Assembly (NCBI GenBank): GCA_035048495.1
Contig: CM068549.1
Coordinates: 17,455,103 to 17,519,102, forward strand
Origin: Euptelea pleiosperma
Lineage: Eukaryota; Streptophyta; Magnoliopsida; Ranunculales; Eupteleaceae
Direction of reading: 5' to 3'
DNA: 64,000 nucleotides
In this document: positions 1-11,963 of the stretch, in pieces
Layout: each line of letters starts with the position of its first letter
Position numbering within the stretch: the stretch's first letter is position 1
The notes under the pieces: generated by a model
The model's database searches: none
What the model saw: only the letters and a program-made list of their open reading frames with translations
Told to the model about the DNA's origin: nothing
Position numbers and translations under genes: made by a program

Positions 1-1169
1 GTTTGGTGTGAGGCCAAGGGAGTGATTCCAATCATTAATCCTTCTATCATCCTCTCTTATTTTCCAAGAAATCGTAGAACGAGCCATTGTCTTGCGTCAA
101 CTTGATATCAGAGCAAGTTCAAAAAAGCCTAGCATTTCTTCTCTTTTATTTATTTTTACTGTTCACAGTACTGTTCATGGGTACTATTCACGGTACAGTT
201 CAAGAGTACTATTCACGGTATTGTTCACAGATAGAAGAAGAAGAAGAAGATCGAGGAGGCTGGTGGTACCGTCGTCCTCACTGCCTAAATCTCATATTTA
301 GATTTTTATGGTTTAAGGTTTCAAAATCCAAACCCTAGTAAAAAAACTCGTAAAAAAAGTCAGAAAATCAGAAAAATGAAATTATTTTTTTTAGCTATAG
401 GAAACAAGATGGGGTTGCTTAACAAGCAACTAGAAGCAAGTGAGAAGATCAAGTATTGATGGTGTGGAAAAGGACATCAAGGAGAAGGTCTACAATATCA
501 TTCTGCTAAAGATTGTGAACTTTGAATCATTCGCAAGTGCAAGAATATTTGGAAAAGTTTGAAGAAATTCATTTTCTTTTGGAAAAGAGTTCTAAAAGAA
601 TTTGTAGGGTGCGAATGCATTGCAAGGAAGAGTCGAGTCTTCCGTCGAAGATCAACAACTACTCCAAGTATCTCAAAGATGATGATTGGTGGAAGACCTT
701 GTGATACTACTCCTGAGAGTGGAGTTTGATGCTAAAGCTAAGGGAGGAGTACTAACTATCTAAAGGTCCAGAGCAGTTTGTCTGCATCTGAATTCGTGGT
801 CGATTATTTTCAACTAGATGGGTTTGATGCGGAAGCAACAATGGTCCACCGCTACACTGAAACGGTGCCCAATCAAGAAAGTGGACCCCACGAAGATTTA
901 TTAGGATTTTACAATTAGATTTTATTTCCAATTAGGATTTTGGGACTGATTGCAATAGTATCCTTGTATTAGGGGTTTCTTACTTTAGTTTGATTAGAAT
1001 TAGGAAAGTTCAATTGGACTAGAATTAGGAAAGTTCAATTGGGAGTTATATAAATAGGATGTAATCCTTTGATTTTAAGCAATGAATAATGAATTATTAT
1101 GAAGATTGAAGATGCTTTTGTGCATGATTTCCCCGTGATGTGTTTGATGTGAGCCATTGTCCTGCGTCA
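1..1169 (+). mobile_element. Ty3/gypsy-like LTR retrotransposon remnant (non-coding)
   Basis: Two LTR ends share the sequence GAGCCATTGT(C/T)(C/T)TGCGTCA, at 81-99 and 1151-1169. After the first comes TTGATATCAGAGC (102-114), one base away from the usual plant initiator-Met tRNA primer site TTGGTATCAGAGC. The right LTR, starting about 825, has a TATA box (1047-1055) and an AATGAATAATGAATTA tail typical of plant gypsy LTRs. The roughly 700 bp between the LTRs show no gag or pol, so this is an internally deleted or non-autonomous copy. The left LTR is cut by the window edge. The right LTR start is uncertain. Confidence 0.6.
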
Positions 1170-1249
1170 TTTGGTATTTTAAAACATAATTCAAGTATGC
1201 ACTAAATCGAATGATTGAAAAGGGTGAGAACGGTTCCCCGCTACTACTA

Positions 1250-3757
1250 GATATTAGTTCAAAAGTGCTTATTTTAAGCCATTATCTTTTTAGCGCTGTC
1301 ACAATCTCCTACATAAAACTTATCTTTTCGTCGACTTTTCCACGTAAGAGTTTCTTCTATTGTGTAGAACACATTCTTTTGACGAAAATCAACTATACAC
1401 ATTTCGGATAGTCCAGTATCAAGCCATTTTAGTTTAAATTCATTACGCATTTTTTTTCTCTCGCAGAAAACCCTATCGGACGATTCTCGAGACTGGCGGG
1501 CCCACAAACAACCACAGAAGCTTAAAATCAATACTTAAAGAGCCAACAGGATAATACAAGAAGATACAAGCCAAGTACGGGCCAAGCCAGAGGATTGTAG
1601 AGCTGGCCCAAAAAACCAAGAGAACAGAAGAGCTGAAGACCAAGAGAAGGATCAAAGCCTTTAAAGCCATATGAAATGACAAGAAATGATGGCTTGCTCT
1701 ATTGGCGAAGCTCAACTGAATAATATATTGAAAACTGGGGTTCAAGTCCTGCCGCCAACTCTATTTTCTCTTTATTTTATTCCTATCTTTATCCCTCCAT
1801 CAGATCTCTCTGGTCGTCATCCAATCGTCCATCTACCATCCGATCTCCTAACACCATCATTAACCATTCGATTAGCCATCTGATCATCATGATCATCCTT
1901 CATCCCTTGGCCGGTCCAATCCCAACCCTCCATCCTCACTTCCTTTTAATCTAACGGCCACATCGCCATAGTATAATTTTGGCCTCAAACCTCTTGCTAG
2001 CTACTTCATGCCCAACATACTATAATTACCCTAACCATCATCTATCATACCCTGCACCATTACTCCTTGATCCAATAGACTTCTCTTCACTCTCCAGCCT
2101 CTCTTGAATTCTAGCCATTGGATCCCCTTGACTTCACCATCTCCACTAGTCGATCACCATCCGATCGCCACCATCGATTATAGCCTCCTTCCACCAAACA
2201 TCTTAACCCTACGATCTCCACCTTGCTTTGGCCGATCATCTCCCATCTCTCATCCCTTTAGATCACCACAGATCTCATGGGCCAAGTGGCCCACATAAAT
2301 CATAGATCCAACGGCTTACAAGAGAGACCACGCCTCAATAGCAACCTATGGGCTCTCATAAGCCCACATCCTTTCCCATGGGAGAATCGGTCTCCCTATG
2401 ATCGATTCCCCCTCTCATCTCTCCTAGTCACTCCCTCTCTTACGACTCTTCCTCTCTCTCCCCTATCTTCCACTCTCTCTCCCAACCTTTAGTAGTCGGT
2501 TCCCTCCCCCTTCTCATAATCCTAAACTCTCCAGTTAGGGTTCTCGCTCCCTTCTTCTCTCAACCTCTCTCTCACTCTCTTATCTCTTAACCCTCTCTCT
2601 GTCAAAGAAAACCTGCAACTTTTCTAAACGGTAGTATGTTGGAGTTGCACACCTGCAACTCCAACCTGTTGATACCCTACTTTTCTCTCCACCATTGCTG
2701 TGTGCATCACCGTTTGGGTTCCTCCATGGGCAACCCGACCTGCAACTATCGCCTACTCCTCTTCACCTTGCACCACCGTCCACTTGCTGCAACTCCGGCC
2801 AACATCTACTCACCATAACTGACCGACCACCTTCCTTTATCAAGCCCGCTCCCCTGCTGCTCCTCCAAGTAGTTGCACGACCTGCAACTACTGTCACCTT
2901 CTCTCCACCTCCAAACCACACACCAAGCTGTTGCTACAACCTACACTCCTCTTGCTAGTGTTAGCTGTCTTCGTCTCTGCAAACCACGTGCACCAGCATC
3001 TTGCAAAACTCCCAACTTGCACAGCAACGTGGAGAAAGTTCTCCACCTGTTGAACTCCGGTGATCTCCTCAAGATCACGGCCTGGCAGCATCTCCTCAAG
3101 TTGCCAACGTCCCCCTCCATCAATCTCTATCACTGTGGCTCATCCATGTGTTGCCCCTTGCTATGCAAACCTCCATCGTGGTGCAACTCCTACACTTGGC
3201 TGGCCATACACGTGGTAAGAAATTCTCTCTCTCACTTTTCTATTTTCATCTCACCTTCTCTCTCTAAGGTAAGCCCTTCCTCACTCAATCTTGTTTTCTC
3301 TCTAAAACAAGTTTTCTATCTCTAGTTACCTTCTTTCGTTTTCTCTATCTACCTCTCTGTTTCTCTCTCTAAACTCTTGTTCTCTCTATATATATTTCTT
3401 CTCTTTTAATGCTTTCAAGAGTCAAGATTATTTGTTTTATTTTCTTTCATGAATGGTTTAGATTCAAGCATTGTAATTTGCATTATTTTATTAAATAAGT
3501 TCCTCTTTTCCATTTATGGTGTTTTCTTTCTCTTTAGTTATGTTAATTAGTTGATAAAAAAATCTATCCAAAAAAATTATTATAAATCTCAATCATTATT
3601 CACCACTCTCAACCCTACATCAATTTCGATAGCATTTTCTACTTTAATTTGTTCTTCAAATGCACTAACCAACTAATATCGAGTGCGGATTCGACATCCG
3701 ACTGAACACTATACAAGCAAGTCTGCATTTTTGTAGGATAAAAGTGAACTGGAATTA
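1250..3757 (+). repeat. Long dispersed non-coding repeat, copy 1
   Basis: This stretch is homologous over its length to about 38997-42265, in the same orientation. Shared landmarks in order are CTTATTTTAAGCCATTATC near the start, ACGTAAGAGTTTCTTC, a GGGTTCAAG box (about 1739), long C+T-rich tracts with splice-like CTCTCT runs, and GAGTGCGGATTCGACATCC near the end (about 3680). No long ORF is conserved between the copies. It could be the LTR of a large gypsy element or another non-autonomous retroelement. Class is not assigned. Confidence 0.6.
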
Positions 3758-4494
3758 CAAATATTGTTGATAGTGGGTTTTCGTAACCAACGACACAGAA
3801 ATATCCTCTTTCAGTGCCCTAATCACTCCCCTTTAATTTGTATTAAATAGATATAATTCTTTAAATTTTTTTGTGATATAATATTGAACGTCCTAGTCGC
3901 TCTATTCAGCAGCCTTATGAGAACGAACTCTTCCTCTCACTTACCACGTCAACTATGTGAAAATTTTAAAATTCCAAGAAAGTAGCTTGGAACTGCCATA
4001 GGCCAACCTAGGAGATACAAGTCTTAGCTTGCTTAAGGTGACTGCGTACATATGTTTGTAATCATAGAATGGTCACCTTAATTGAATGTAGCAAGGTCTT
4101 AATTTACTTGATAAATCCTTAGATTGCGACTTTACTTTAAAGACTTGAAATATGATTTTTGAATTTGCTTTGCTGAGTTCATGCTGATTTAATGGAGCCA
4201 ATTAACAATGACATAATTCATTTTGCAATCAAATCAGTATAGTATTGGTCACTGATAGCAAGATATAGCCCCATAGACAAAAGTCATTTTTCCTTCGGCA
4301 AATAATCGCGTGGACCTAAGAAGTTCAAAACATTTTATGTTGTCTAGTCTCAGTTAGGACATCTGAATTGTCAATTACCCAGAATACAAATCTTGGAGCG
4401 GCTTCGATTTTGAATCCTAGTTCCATCATTCCCAGTAATGATGTAGCAACATATCATTGAGAGAACTAAATCAACACTTGTCATCTTGATGATG
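3758..4494. other. No gene seen
   Basis: AT-rich sequence with no conserved ORF, repeat end or RNA gene that I can recognise. It lies between the long dispersed repeat and an RTE fragment, and may be part of a very long last intron of the ABHD17-like gene. Confidence 0.4.
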
Positions 4495-5000
4495 AATTTC
4501 ACCATTACAATCACCATCACCATCACCATCACCACCATCATCATCAGAGCTTTTATCCCAATTATTTGTGGCCCACTACATGACTATCGTTCCTTTGATC
4601 CACTCTAGTTAGGGTGTATCTCCATTAAAGCAAATTTCATTAATTATTTTCTCTCTCTCAATCCACGTCCTTTCGACCATCCCCTCGTCCTCACAGAGGC
4701 TTCAACTTACACCAAACAACTCATTTTTCCACCTGTGGTCTTCATTGCACAGATCCAAACCATTTCAATGGAGTCTCCTTTATTTTGTCACTTATTGGGG
4801 CTATAGTTATGTTCCTTGGATGCACTAATTTTTCATTTGTCATTCTTAGTCTTGCCACTCATCCATCTCAACATCTTCATTTGGAGATACTCATTCTTCT
4901 AGTCCATATAACAGGGCTGGTCTTTTTGTCATTTTATAAACTTTTCCTTTAGTCTAGAAGCATCAGTTGCATACACTCCAAAAGCACTTATCCACTTCAC
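4495..5000 (-). mobile_element. RTE-type LINE 3' fragment
   Basis: On the minus strand the element ends in a triplet microsatellite (ATG/GTG units, 4500-4547), preceded by a form of the common plant RTE tail (CATGTAG, then AATTATTTGGGAT-like sequence). The part at 4840-4990 corresponds to the end of the reverse transcriptase reading frame, and its TGCCACTCATCCATCTCAACATC segment recurs at about 26350 in the second RTE fragment. It is 5'-truncated and not functional. Confidence 0.65.
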
Positions 5001-7070
5001 CCACCTAACTCTAATTCTATATGTAACATCCTCTTCAATGTTTCCTTTGTAGTATGCAGATGGGGTATCTTGAATTCTAACCGTATTGTTCTTGGGCCTA
5101 CGTAAGGTTTTGACCCAACTGGGCGCGACCTCGGTTTGTTGGAGGGGCCCCCTCTCCCCTGACATTAATGTGTTCGGGGCCAACGCCCCTGGACTGAATT
5201 TTATGGGTGAGTATATTTGGGGGTACCCAAATTTCCCAACACCTCTAGATCCTGCCTCATGACCTTCTCGAGATTCATGCCAGAGTTGACAGACAATAGG
5301 ACAAGGGTAAGTCACCAAAACCCCACATGGCCAAGATGCAACCTGATGGGGATGACCTCCCGAGCCCGGGAGCTATCATCTCAGGAGTCCAAGCACGCCA
5401 AAAGCCCAACCATGGCTATACGACACTATGACAGAGGGATGCAGATCTTGTATAAGACTCTATCAGAAGAGTCAGGCAATTGGGCCTCTCCTTCACTACT
5501 ACGAAGTGACACAGGCCTTCGCCAATATCCTTATGGAAAAACTCACGACACACCTACCTGTGACCCATCAGGTCCTCACGACTTGTTAGCTGCAAGGCGG
5601 GTAGTTGACAGGGTTTCCTATACATTTAATACGAGAATCTGACGGCAGACAGGTTCATACACCTGGCCGAGAGCGCTATGAGTAGACAGAAGATCATCCC
5701 AAAACACCAAGGGATCCCGACATATATGCCACCGTTTTTGGATTTTTTGTATATTTTCAATTCGCATATAGTGTGGAAAGTCTCGATTAGTGTTGCTTGT
5801 GGATGTAGCCCTTAATGGTGAACCACGTAAAATCTGTCTCTTGTGTGTGTGTGATTGTTTTTCTCTTCTTAGTAATTTCCACCTTTTGTGGTCAGTCCTC
5901 AATTTTTGCAACACCCTCCTTATGGATATAGGACTGTGATAAAGAAAATGTTCTATTTGGGATATCTCCTAGTTATCAATCTTAACTAATGTCCTATCTC
6001 TATGCATTTCTAGCTAAAGTTGCACTCCATATATTTTGTGTTGGTTCAGCTTAGTTTAAAAACTCTAGATTTAAAGGCACCCTTCTATAGTTCTAGACTT
6101 CTAGTTTTGCATTAACCCCCTCAATTCTCATCAACCAACACTATGTTAGTTGATGAACAACTTGGGGACTAAGGATTTATACAGCAAAATAAAGGAGGGA
6201 CAAGTCTATGTGACCACAAAATGTGTAAATAAACCCCCTTTTTTCACAAACCTTGTGCAACCTTTACTTATGCACAACACAGGAACCTTTCATTGTTTTT
6301 GAAGCCAAAACCTGATCAATGGATTTCTATGCATCAAATTTAAAATGAATATGAGTTTCTACCCAAGAAGAGTTTGCCACCAAAAGAGCTTCTGATTACA
6401 TGGGTGGATGTGGTTCAGGATTAAAGGGAAGGAAAAATAAATAAAACAATGAATAAGGAATTTTATGGACAGAAGGGTTTCTCAGGGGAGGGGATTTGAT
6501 TTTTGATTTTCCGAGACAATGTAAAATTTGATCTGGAAAGGAGGAAAATTGAAGACGAGACAGAGTTATCAGGGAGAAAAGGTATCTACTTAGCCTAGGA
6601 GTGTATAATCCAGTAAGAAAAGCTTTTCTCATTCACCATTCAGCAAAAGAAAAAATACATTTATATGGTCAGTAAAAGACTAAATTACCAACTAATTAAG
6701 AACTAAATTAACAATAGATCAGATAAAAAATGTGAATATCCAACATTGATAACTTACAACACCTAAACCGCACAACTGACAATAACTTTGAACTTAATAT
6801 ATGAAGAATACATTGCTGACTGTAGGAAACCAAACTAATCCAACAGTGAAACACAGTCATGGCCTAGAAATAAGGGTTCCAGTCAGCACAGGTCTATCGA
6901 TAATCTATAATAGGGGAAGAAATCTACATATTCTTATGGTTTCCACGAGAGAGTAGCTTCATGGGACAAGCACCAAATCATCAAAAGTAGCACAAAACAG
7001 ATGAATTGGGCAGGTAGACTAGTACAGATGTTAAAAGAATGCAAATTAGCCAGTAAAATTAAAGACTTAC
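5001..7070. other. No gene seen; probable intron of the ABHD17-like gene
   Basis: I searched this stretch on the minus strand for the remaining hydrolase exons (the acidic catalytic segment and the Gly-Gly-x-His block) and did not find them. A 141-codon plus-strand reading frame at 5217-5642 has no recognisable domain and no partner. The segment 5040-5640 is more GC-rich than its surroundings and may be a transposon fragment. Confidence 0.35.
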
Positions 7071-9060
7071 ATGTATAACAAGAACCGGACAGCCGACATG
7101 TCGTATTTTGTCAATGTTCTGCAGATAACAAATGTGACTTACTCAATACATAAACAAAGTATTTAAGCATGCATCAGAAGTGAAGTAGAACAAATCATTG
7201 GCCAAGGCTTACTTTAAATATGTCAAACCAGAGTGTCATCTTGATAGGATACAACACCCGTAAGCCTGAAAGGATTGCACTGTGAAGAACAACAGCCCTG
7301 AGCCTTGGTAGATGTGAAGCTAAGTGTAGTGTGGGCCCACTCCCAACAGATTGCCCATACAGAATCACATCCTCCTGCCTAATTCCATACTCTCTCTTCA
7401 AACAATTATACACGGCTTCTATGTCATAGTATGTGTTGTCCTCAGATGGCTATCACCATTATCAGGAAAAACACTTATCAGGAATAGCAATAGATTGAAA
7501 GGTAGATATGCAAATAGATAAAATAGATGGACAAATGGTTAAGTAGAGAAAACCATTTTCTACCATTTTATTTTGATTTTGCTCTAAATTACAAAGCCAT
7601 CTACAGGTAACTTCAAAGCTTATATGACAATTTTAAAACCTATCAAATTAGTATTATGTACAACTTACCTTACCAGAGGAGGCTCCAAAACCTGAGTAAT
7701 CATAACTGCAATAAAACCATAGATGTGTAGTCAATAACAAAGGAAAGCTTGTTAATTGTAGTAATTCCATCACATGTTGAGCCCCACAAAGCATTTCTAT
7801 AACCAACTAACTACATCAACCTAAGACTAAAATAAGAAAACTTTCGTTGCGGGACGCAAAAGAAGAATGCGGCATTTTGAATCAGATGCTTTATAGTATG
7901 TTACCCAGGTATGGCAAGGACACAGCACGCATATGGCATTAACACTTATAGTTGAAGTGCCGAAAATTGGTAAGAAATCACAGTTTGACATGTCTGGGTA
8001 ACATAGATCAATACCATCTCAATAACCCTCCGGGAATCTACCCCGCCGATTCCCAAGTTCTGCTGATGTTAAAAGGATGGAGATTGAACATAAACACCAA
8101 CTGGGTCTTATTGTAAATCTGTTACACATTCGAACATTATAAACACAACAAATTGCTCAAATGGATATAAATCTATTGCTCCAAATAATAGAAACTCCAC
8201 AAACACCAGAACCACCTCAAAATCATACTCGAAAGCCCCATCGCTATTATCTCCAATACTAATGAAGCTAAAATTTGGTATCAAGCATAAAAGTTAACCA
8301 TCTAATAATTCAAACCAATTGTCCCATCAAATTTCCCCAACACAACAAATTGACAAATGGATATTAAACCCACAGAATAAGCATAAAAATTAATGTGGGT
8401 ATCAATCCCAAAGAGGAAAATTTACAAATACCACAAATTGATTAAGTGGGTGATTAATCCATCCACCTAGAAACCTCATCCAGTAGCTCAATTTGGCGAC
8501 GTACTACATCACAAGGTCACAACCAAAGGGTCAATTCCAGCTTACCCACCAAAAAAAAAAAAAAAATACACCAAATAAAGATCATAAACAACATAAAACG
8601 AAATGGGGATTAAACCCTTTACACCCACAAACCTGAAAAACACAACAACAACAACAACAACAACAAATCCCAACACCAAAGAAACAGAACAAGCAAAACC
8701 CATCTCAGTAAGAACAAGAACAAACGAACCCAACAACCAAAAAGTTAAAAAAAACCCTCACCTCATGATGTTGACACGCAGGTGAGCTCTGAGCTCATTA
8801 AAGAGCTCTTTCATCTGACCCAAGTCGGCAGCGTTTCCATGAGAATACAGAAGAGTAAATCTCCCAAATGGGTGTCTCCAAAACGTTGCAACGATCTTGT
8901 TCCCACCCTTGGTGTCCACCAAGTGAACGTCTACGTTCTTATCAGCTGATACTCCAGAGAACAAAAGCATCCCATCTCCCTCTCTGTACACATCATACGT
9001 TGGTGGGTCTGGTGGAAAAAACGCAAATTTTGCAGCAACATTCGACGTTACATTCCCCAT
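7071..9060 (-). CDS. ABHD17-type alpha/beta hydrolase, first four exons (3' end missing)
   Basis: Exons on the minus strand: 9060-8762, 7705-7669, 7449-7213 and 7118-7071, all with GT donors and AG acceptors and joining in frame to 207 residues. The start MGNVTS fits N-myristoylation at Gly2, as in plant members of this family. Visible core features are FLLYSHGNAAD-like sequence (oxyanion region, about residue 80), YDYSGFGASSGK (101-112) and the nucleophile elbow GQSVGSG with Ser146. Related animal ABHD17 proteins are membrane-bound serine hydrolases that remove palmitate from proteins; the substrate in plants is not known to me. The catalytic Asp and His fall in exons not found here. These exons probably lie beyond the left edge, behind a TE-filled intron over 7 kb long. 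A CT microsatellite and short leader precede the ATG. I chose Met at 9060 over an upstream in-frame Met at 9090 because the myristoylation motif is conserved. A broken gene is the alternative. Confidence 0.85.
8641..8668. repeat. (CAA)n microsatellite in intron 1 of the ABHD17-like gene
   Basis: About nine CAA units. A run of A (about 8553-8567) lies in the same intron. These explain the threonine/valine-rich reading frames on both strands here, which are not genes. Confidence 0.85.
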
Positions 9061-9180
9061 TAAAACCCAAAGAAAAAAATCATGAAACAACAGCTAGTCC
9101 ATTATCAGATTTCAATCTCTCTCTCTCTCTCCCTCCTTTCTCTGTTTCTTTTGTTTTTCTCTTAGAGGAAGAACAATAAC
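9061..9180 (-). promoter_or_regulatory. 5' leader/proximal promoter of the ABHD17-like gene
   Basis: This segment is directly upstream of the chosen ATG. On the minus strand it contains a GA-repeat tract (about 9117-9131), common in plant 5' leaders. No clear TATA box is seen. The transcription start cannot be placed from sequence alone. Confidence 0.35.
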
Positions 9181-9828
9181 ATTCCTACAATCCTTCTAGA
9201 CCCAAAAAAAGATAAAAAAAAATTCGGATTTTTTCTGTGTTCGATGCAATCCAAGCGGCGTTCAGATTAGATTAATGGGTAAATGGTGGAAGGAGAGGAA
9301 ATTGATCCGATCACTGTGGGCGAGGTGGTGGACAAACAAAGCCATTATCAAAGTATGAACAAACAGAAAAAGTACGAAAAAATGATTGGGACACCCTTAC
9401 TTTTGATAAAAGTGGCACGCCTGATTGAAAAGGCAAATATACCCTTATTAACGACAATGTTGTCTATATTACATTGACCAATACAATGGTCAATGTGTAG
9501 TTTTTAAAGGGTATATTTGTCTTTTTACGTAGGAGTTTGCCATTAACCAAAAATAGGTGTGGTTAAAGAAAAGTGGAAAGTTAGAGATGAGATCTCGGGG
9601 AAGGCGATCAACGGCTGAGATTCAGTCAAAGGCTGCCGAAAATCTGAAGAGAAAGTGATGATTGGGAAGTCAGAAGCAGACATTCCCTCATCTGTCTGCT
9701 TCGCTCAGCCAATGGTAACGAAAAGATGGCCGTTGGGTTTGCCGCATCGGGGATGGCGTTCTTTCTAACTGCCCTCTTTGATCTCATGAATTACGAAATT
9801 GCCCCTCTATTTTTTCATCTCTTCGGGT
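9181..9828. other. Intergenic, short inverted repeat only
   Basis: No gene seen. GACAAATATACCCTT-type arms face each other (about 9433-9447 and 9505-9520), a 15-bp imperfect inverted repeat that could be a small MITE or a chance hairpin. Confidence 0.4.
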
Positions 9829-10597
9829 GAGGGGTAGAGTAGAACAGCCGTTATAACAGTAACCATTACGTTTTCCCCATTATAGACCCAAAATATGGAT
9901 GTCCGTTTAAAATCTGTTATTAAGAAAATAAGGGCCATTATTTAATAAAAAAAACTATTTGTTATTGTTGGAAATTGAGGCGCTGGTTTATTATTAGATT
10001 AAGTTGTACGAGGAAGAGAAAGGCATCTCCTTCGAGGATATCGTCTTCAGATAGTCGGAATTAGCAGGTAGGAGGAGGGATTAGGGTTTGGAGATTATTT
10101 AGATTTTTAGCGATGTTTTATATATGCCGTTAATTGTTGTTGTTTTTTTTTTTTTTTTATTTCTTTTTGTATATTGTTTAGGCTTTTGGTAGGCTTGAAA
10201 GTCTTTATCTAGAAAACCGCTTGTTATCATTATCGAGTTTTTTTTTTTTAAATAATAATTTGTTGGCCCCATTTTTTTTTTACTCAGACGTGATTGATAT
10301 GACCCCACTATAATGGTAACGTTAAGGGAGCATCGTACCGTTGTTTATTTTTTATCTGAATAATTAAATTAAGCAACTTACGGTCAAGGACAACTATGGT
10401 GTTCTTCCCATCTAGCAAGCAAGAATTTGAGCCATAATGGAAGGTTCCGCTCTACAAAATTTTGCCCCACGCAATACTTGATGGAATTGGGTTACACAAA
10501 ACAAAGCCACTAATTTGTATGAGGTGGGGTCCATGATATTTCTTGGAATATTCCCCCCGTCAAATCACGTGGGCTCTACCTTGGTATATTAGTTGGT

Positions 10598-10862
10598 AAA
10601 TTTTTTTATGTGGACCCTTTTTCCTTGTGGAGCCATCTCAAGTGCCGCCATATATGTACACGGCCGATTTGAAGATTCTTACGATTGTCCCATGCATTCT
10701 TGTCGTGTACATATGGCAGCCTTGAAATGTCTCCACATCTCCGCATAGAAAAAGGGTCCACATAAAAAGATTAGGCCGCTCACTCTGGTCATGTACATAT
10801 GGCAGCACTTGAAATATCTCCACATCTCCACATAGAAAAAGGATCCACATAAAAAAAATAAA
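10598..10862. mobile_element. Foldback element with a doubled right arm (copy A)
   Basis: The left arm (about 10606-10666, TTTATGTGGACCCTTTTTCC onward) is inverted twice to the right: at about 10700-10770 and again at about 10792-10855. Each arm carries CATATGGCAGC and CTCCACAT(C/A)TCC blocks. The structure can fold with either right arm. A matching copy is at 13078-13335. Confidence 0.65.
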
Positions 10863-10967
10863 AAATTGGCCCTTGTTTTACATAGACACCTTTGTAGTCG
10901 AGGTGAGGGGAGAGAGGAGAATTCCTAGTCTGTTCAGCCGCAGCAACAGTGTTTCTAGAATTTCTTA

Positions 10968-11247
10968 AGGCGTGTTTGATTGCACAGAAAATTTTCCCGA
11001 GAAAATATATGGAAATGCATTAAATAGCTGATTGATTGCTACTGAGAACACATAATATTTCAATCATGTGAGAAATTAAGGCGTATTTTAAGGCGAAAAT
11101 GAATTCTCACCTATCTGGATGGGAAATGAATTACGGACTTAGTAGGGGAAAATTATATTATACAGATTTAAAATGACTATCTAATAATGGACAGTCATGT
11201 TTTCCCAAGGAAAATTCAATTTTCCCACTTGGCAATCAAACAAGCCC
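10968..11247. mobile_element. Tourist-like (PIF/Harbinger-type) MITE
   Basis: About 280 bp with terminal inverted repeats AGGCGTGTTTGATTGC and GCAATCAAACAAGCCC, flanked by TTA at 10965-10967 and 11248-11250. A 3-bp TTA duplication and GGGC-TGTTTG ends fit non-autonomous PIF/Harbinger elements. No ORF. Confidence 0.75.
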
Positions 11248-11572
11248 TTAGTAATTTTTAATGTCATTGTGGCAAAACGTGCTTGGACTTGGTCATATCA
11301 AGCGTCAAACTGCTGCAAAGCAAGCGACAGGTACAATTGAAGTAGATGCGGCCAAGAAGCCACGTGGGAATTCGCCAACAACATAGTCTTCGACGTAGTT
11401 GTGATCAATCCTGGCTCTGTAATTGGCCCTTTTCTTGAAGGTACTCTTTCCACCCATAACTTCTTCTATCCTAAAAAAGGTTCTCCTTCAAGGAGTAGGA
11501 TGCATTTGAAATGCTGACACTCATTTCAACAACTCATACATCAATTTCGCTGTTGCATTGTTATACAAAGTC

Positions 11573-11963
11573 TGCGTTTGGGTAAGCTTAAAAATCGCAA
11601 TAAGCCAACATTTGTGATTTTTAAGCACTTATCCAAAACACAAGTTGTTCGGTGCAACATAAAAATCCCTTTTAAAAAGTGGGCGTTTGGCAACACAAAA
11701 ATAAGTAACTTATTGACTTTTATAAGCCAAAAAGTTAAAAAGTTAGTTTGGATGTGTTTCATATTTTAACTTTTAAAGTTAAAAACTAACTTAAAACTGA
11801 AGCTAACATTTTTATCTTTTAACTTCTGAGAGAATTACTTCTCAAAAAAATTAGAAGTCCTCTTAATGCTTTTAATTTCTCTGGCTTTTTTTAGAGGTAA
11901 AAAATCAACTATTAACATCTACTACAAGTAGAAGTGCTTTTACTTAACGTTCCCAAACACCCC
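11573..11963. mobile_element. MITE with GCGTTTGGG ends (copy A)
   Basis: The left end CTGCGTTTGGGTAAGC faces GTTCCCAAACACCC on the right. Between them lie inverted AAGC(A)CTT and (A)AAGT(T) blocks. The same element in copy B (14485-16146) is split by the solo LTR. The superfamily is unclear because no clean TSD was read. Confidence 0.5.

Noticed and set aside
1690..1765. Possible tRNA gene from A-box and B-box-like sequence
   Set aside because: No cloverleaf with proper acceptor and anticodon stems could be drawn. The region is kept only as a tRNA-like box finding in the long repeat.
2636..3325. Plus and minus frames up to 150 codons in the long dispersed repeat
   Set aside because: No domain, and the frames are not kept in the second copy at 38997-42265.
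4500..4550. His/Thr-type triplet repeat as part of a coding gene
   Set aside because: It is the microsatellite tail of an RTE LINE on the minus strand.
8542..8785. Overlapping frames on both strands rich in Thr or Val
   Set aside because: They come from the (CAA)n microsatellite in intron 1 of the ABHD17-like gene.
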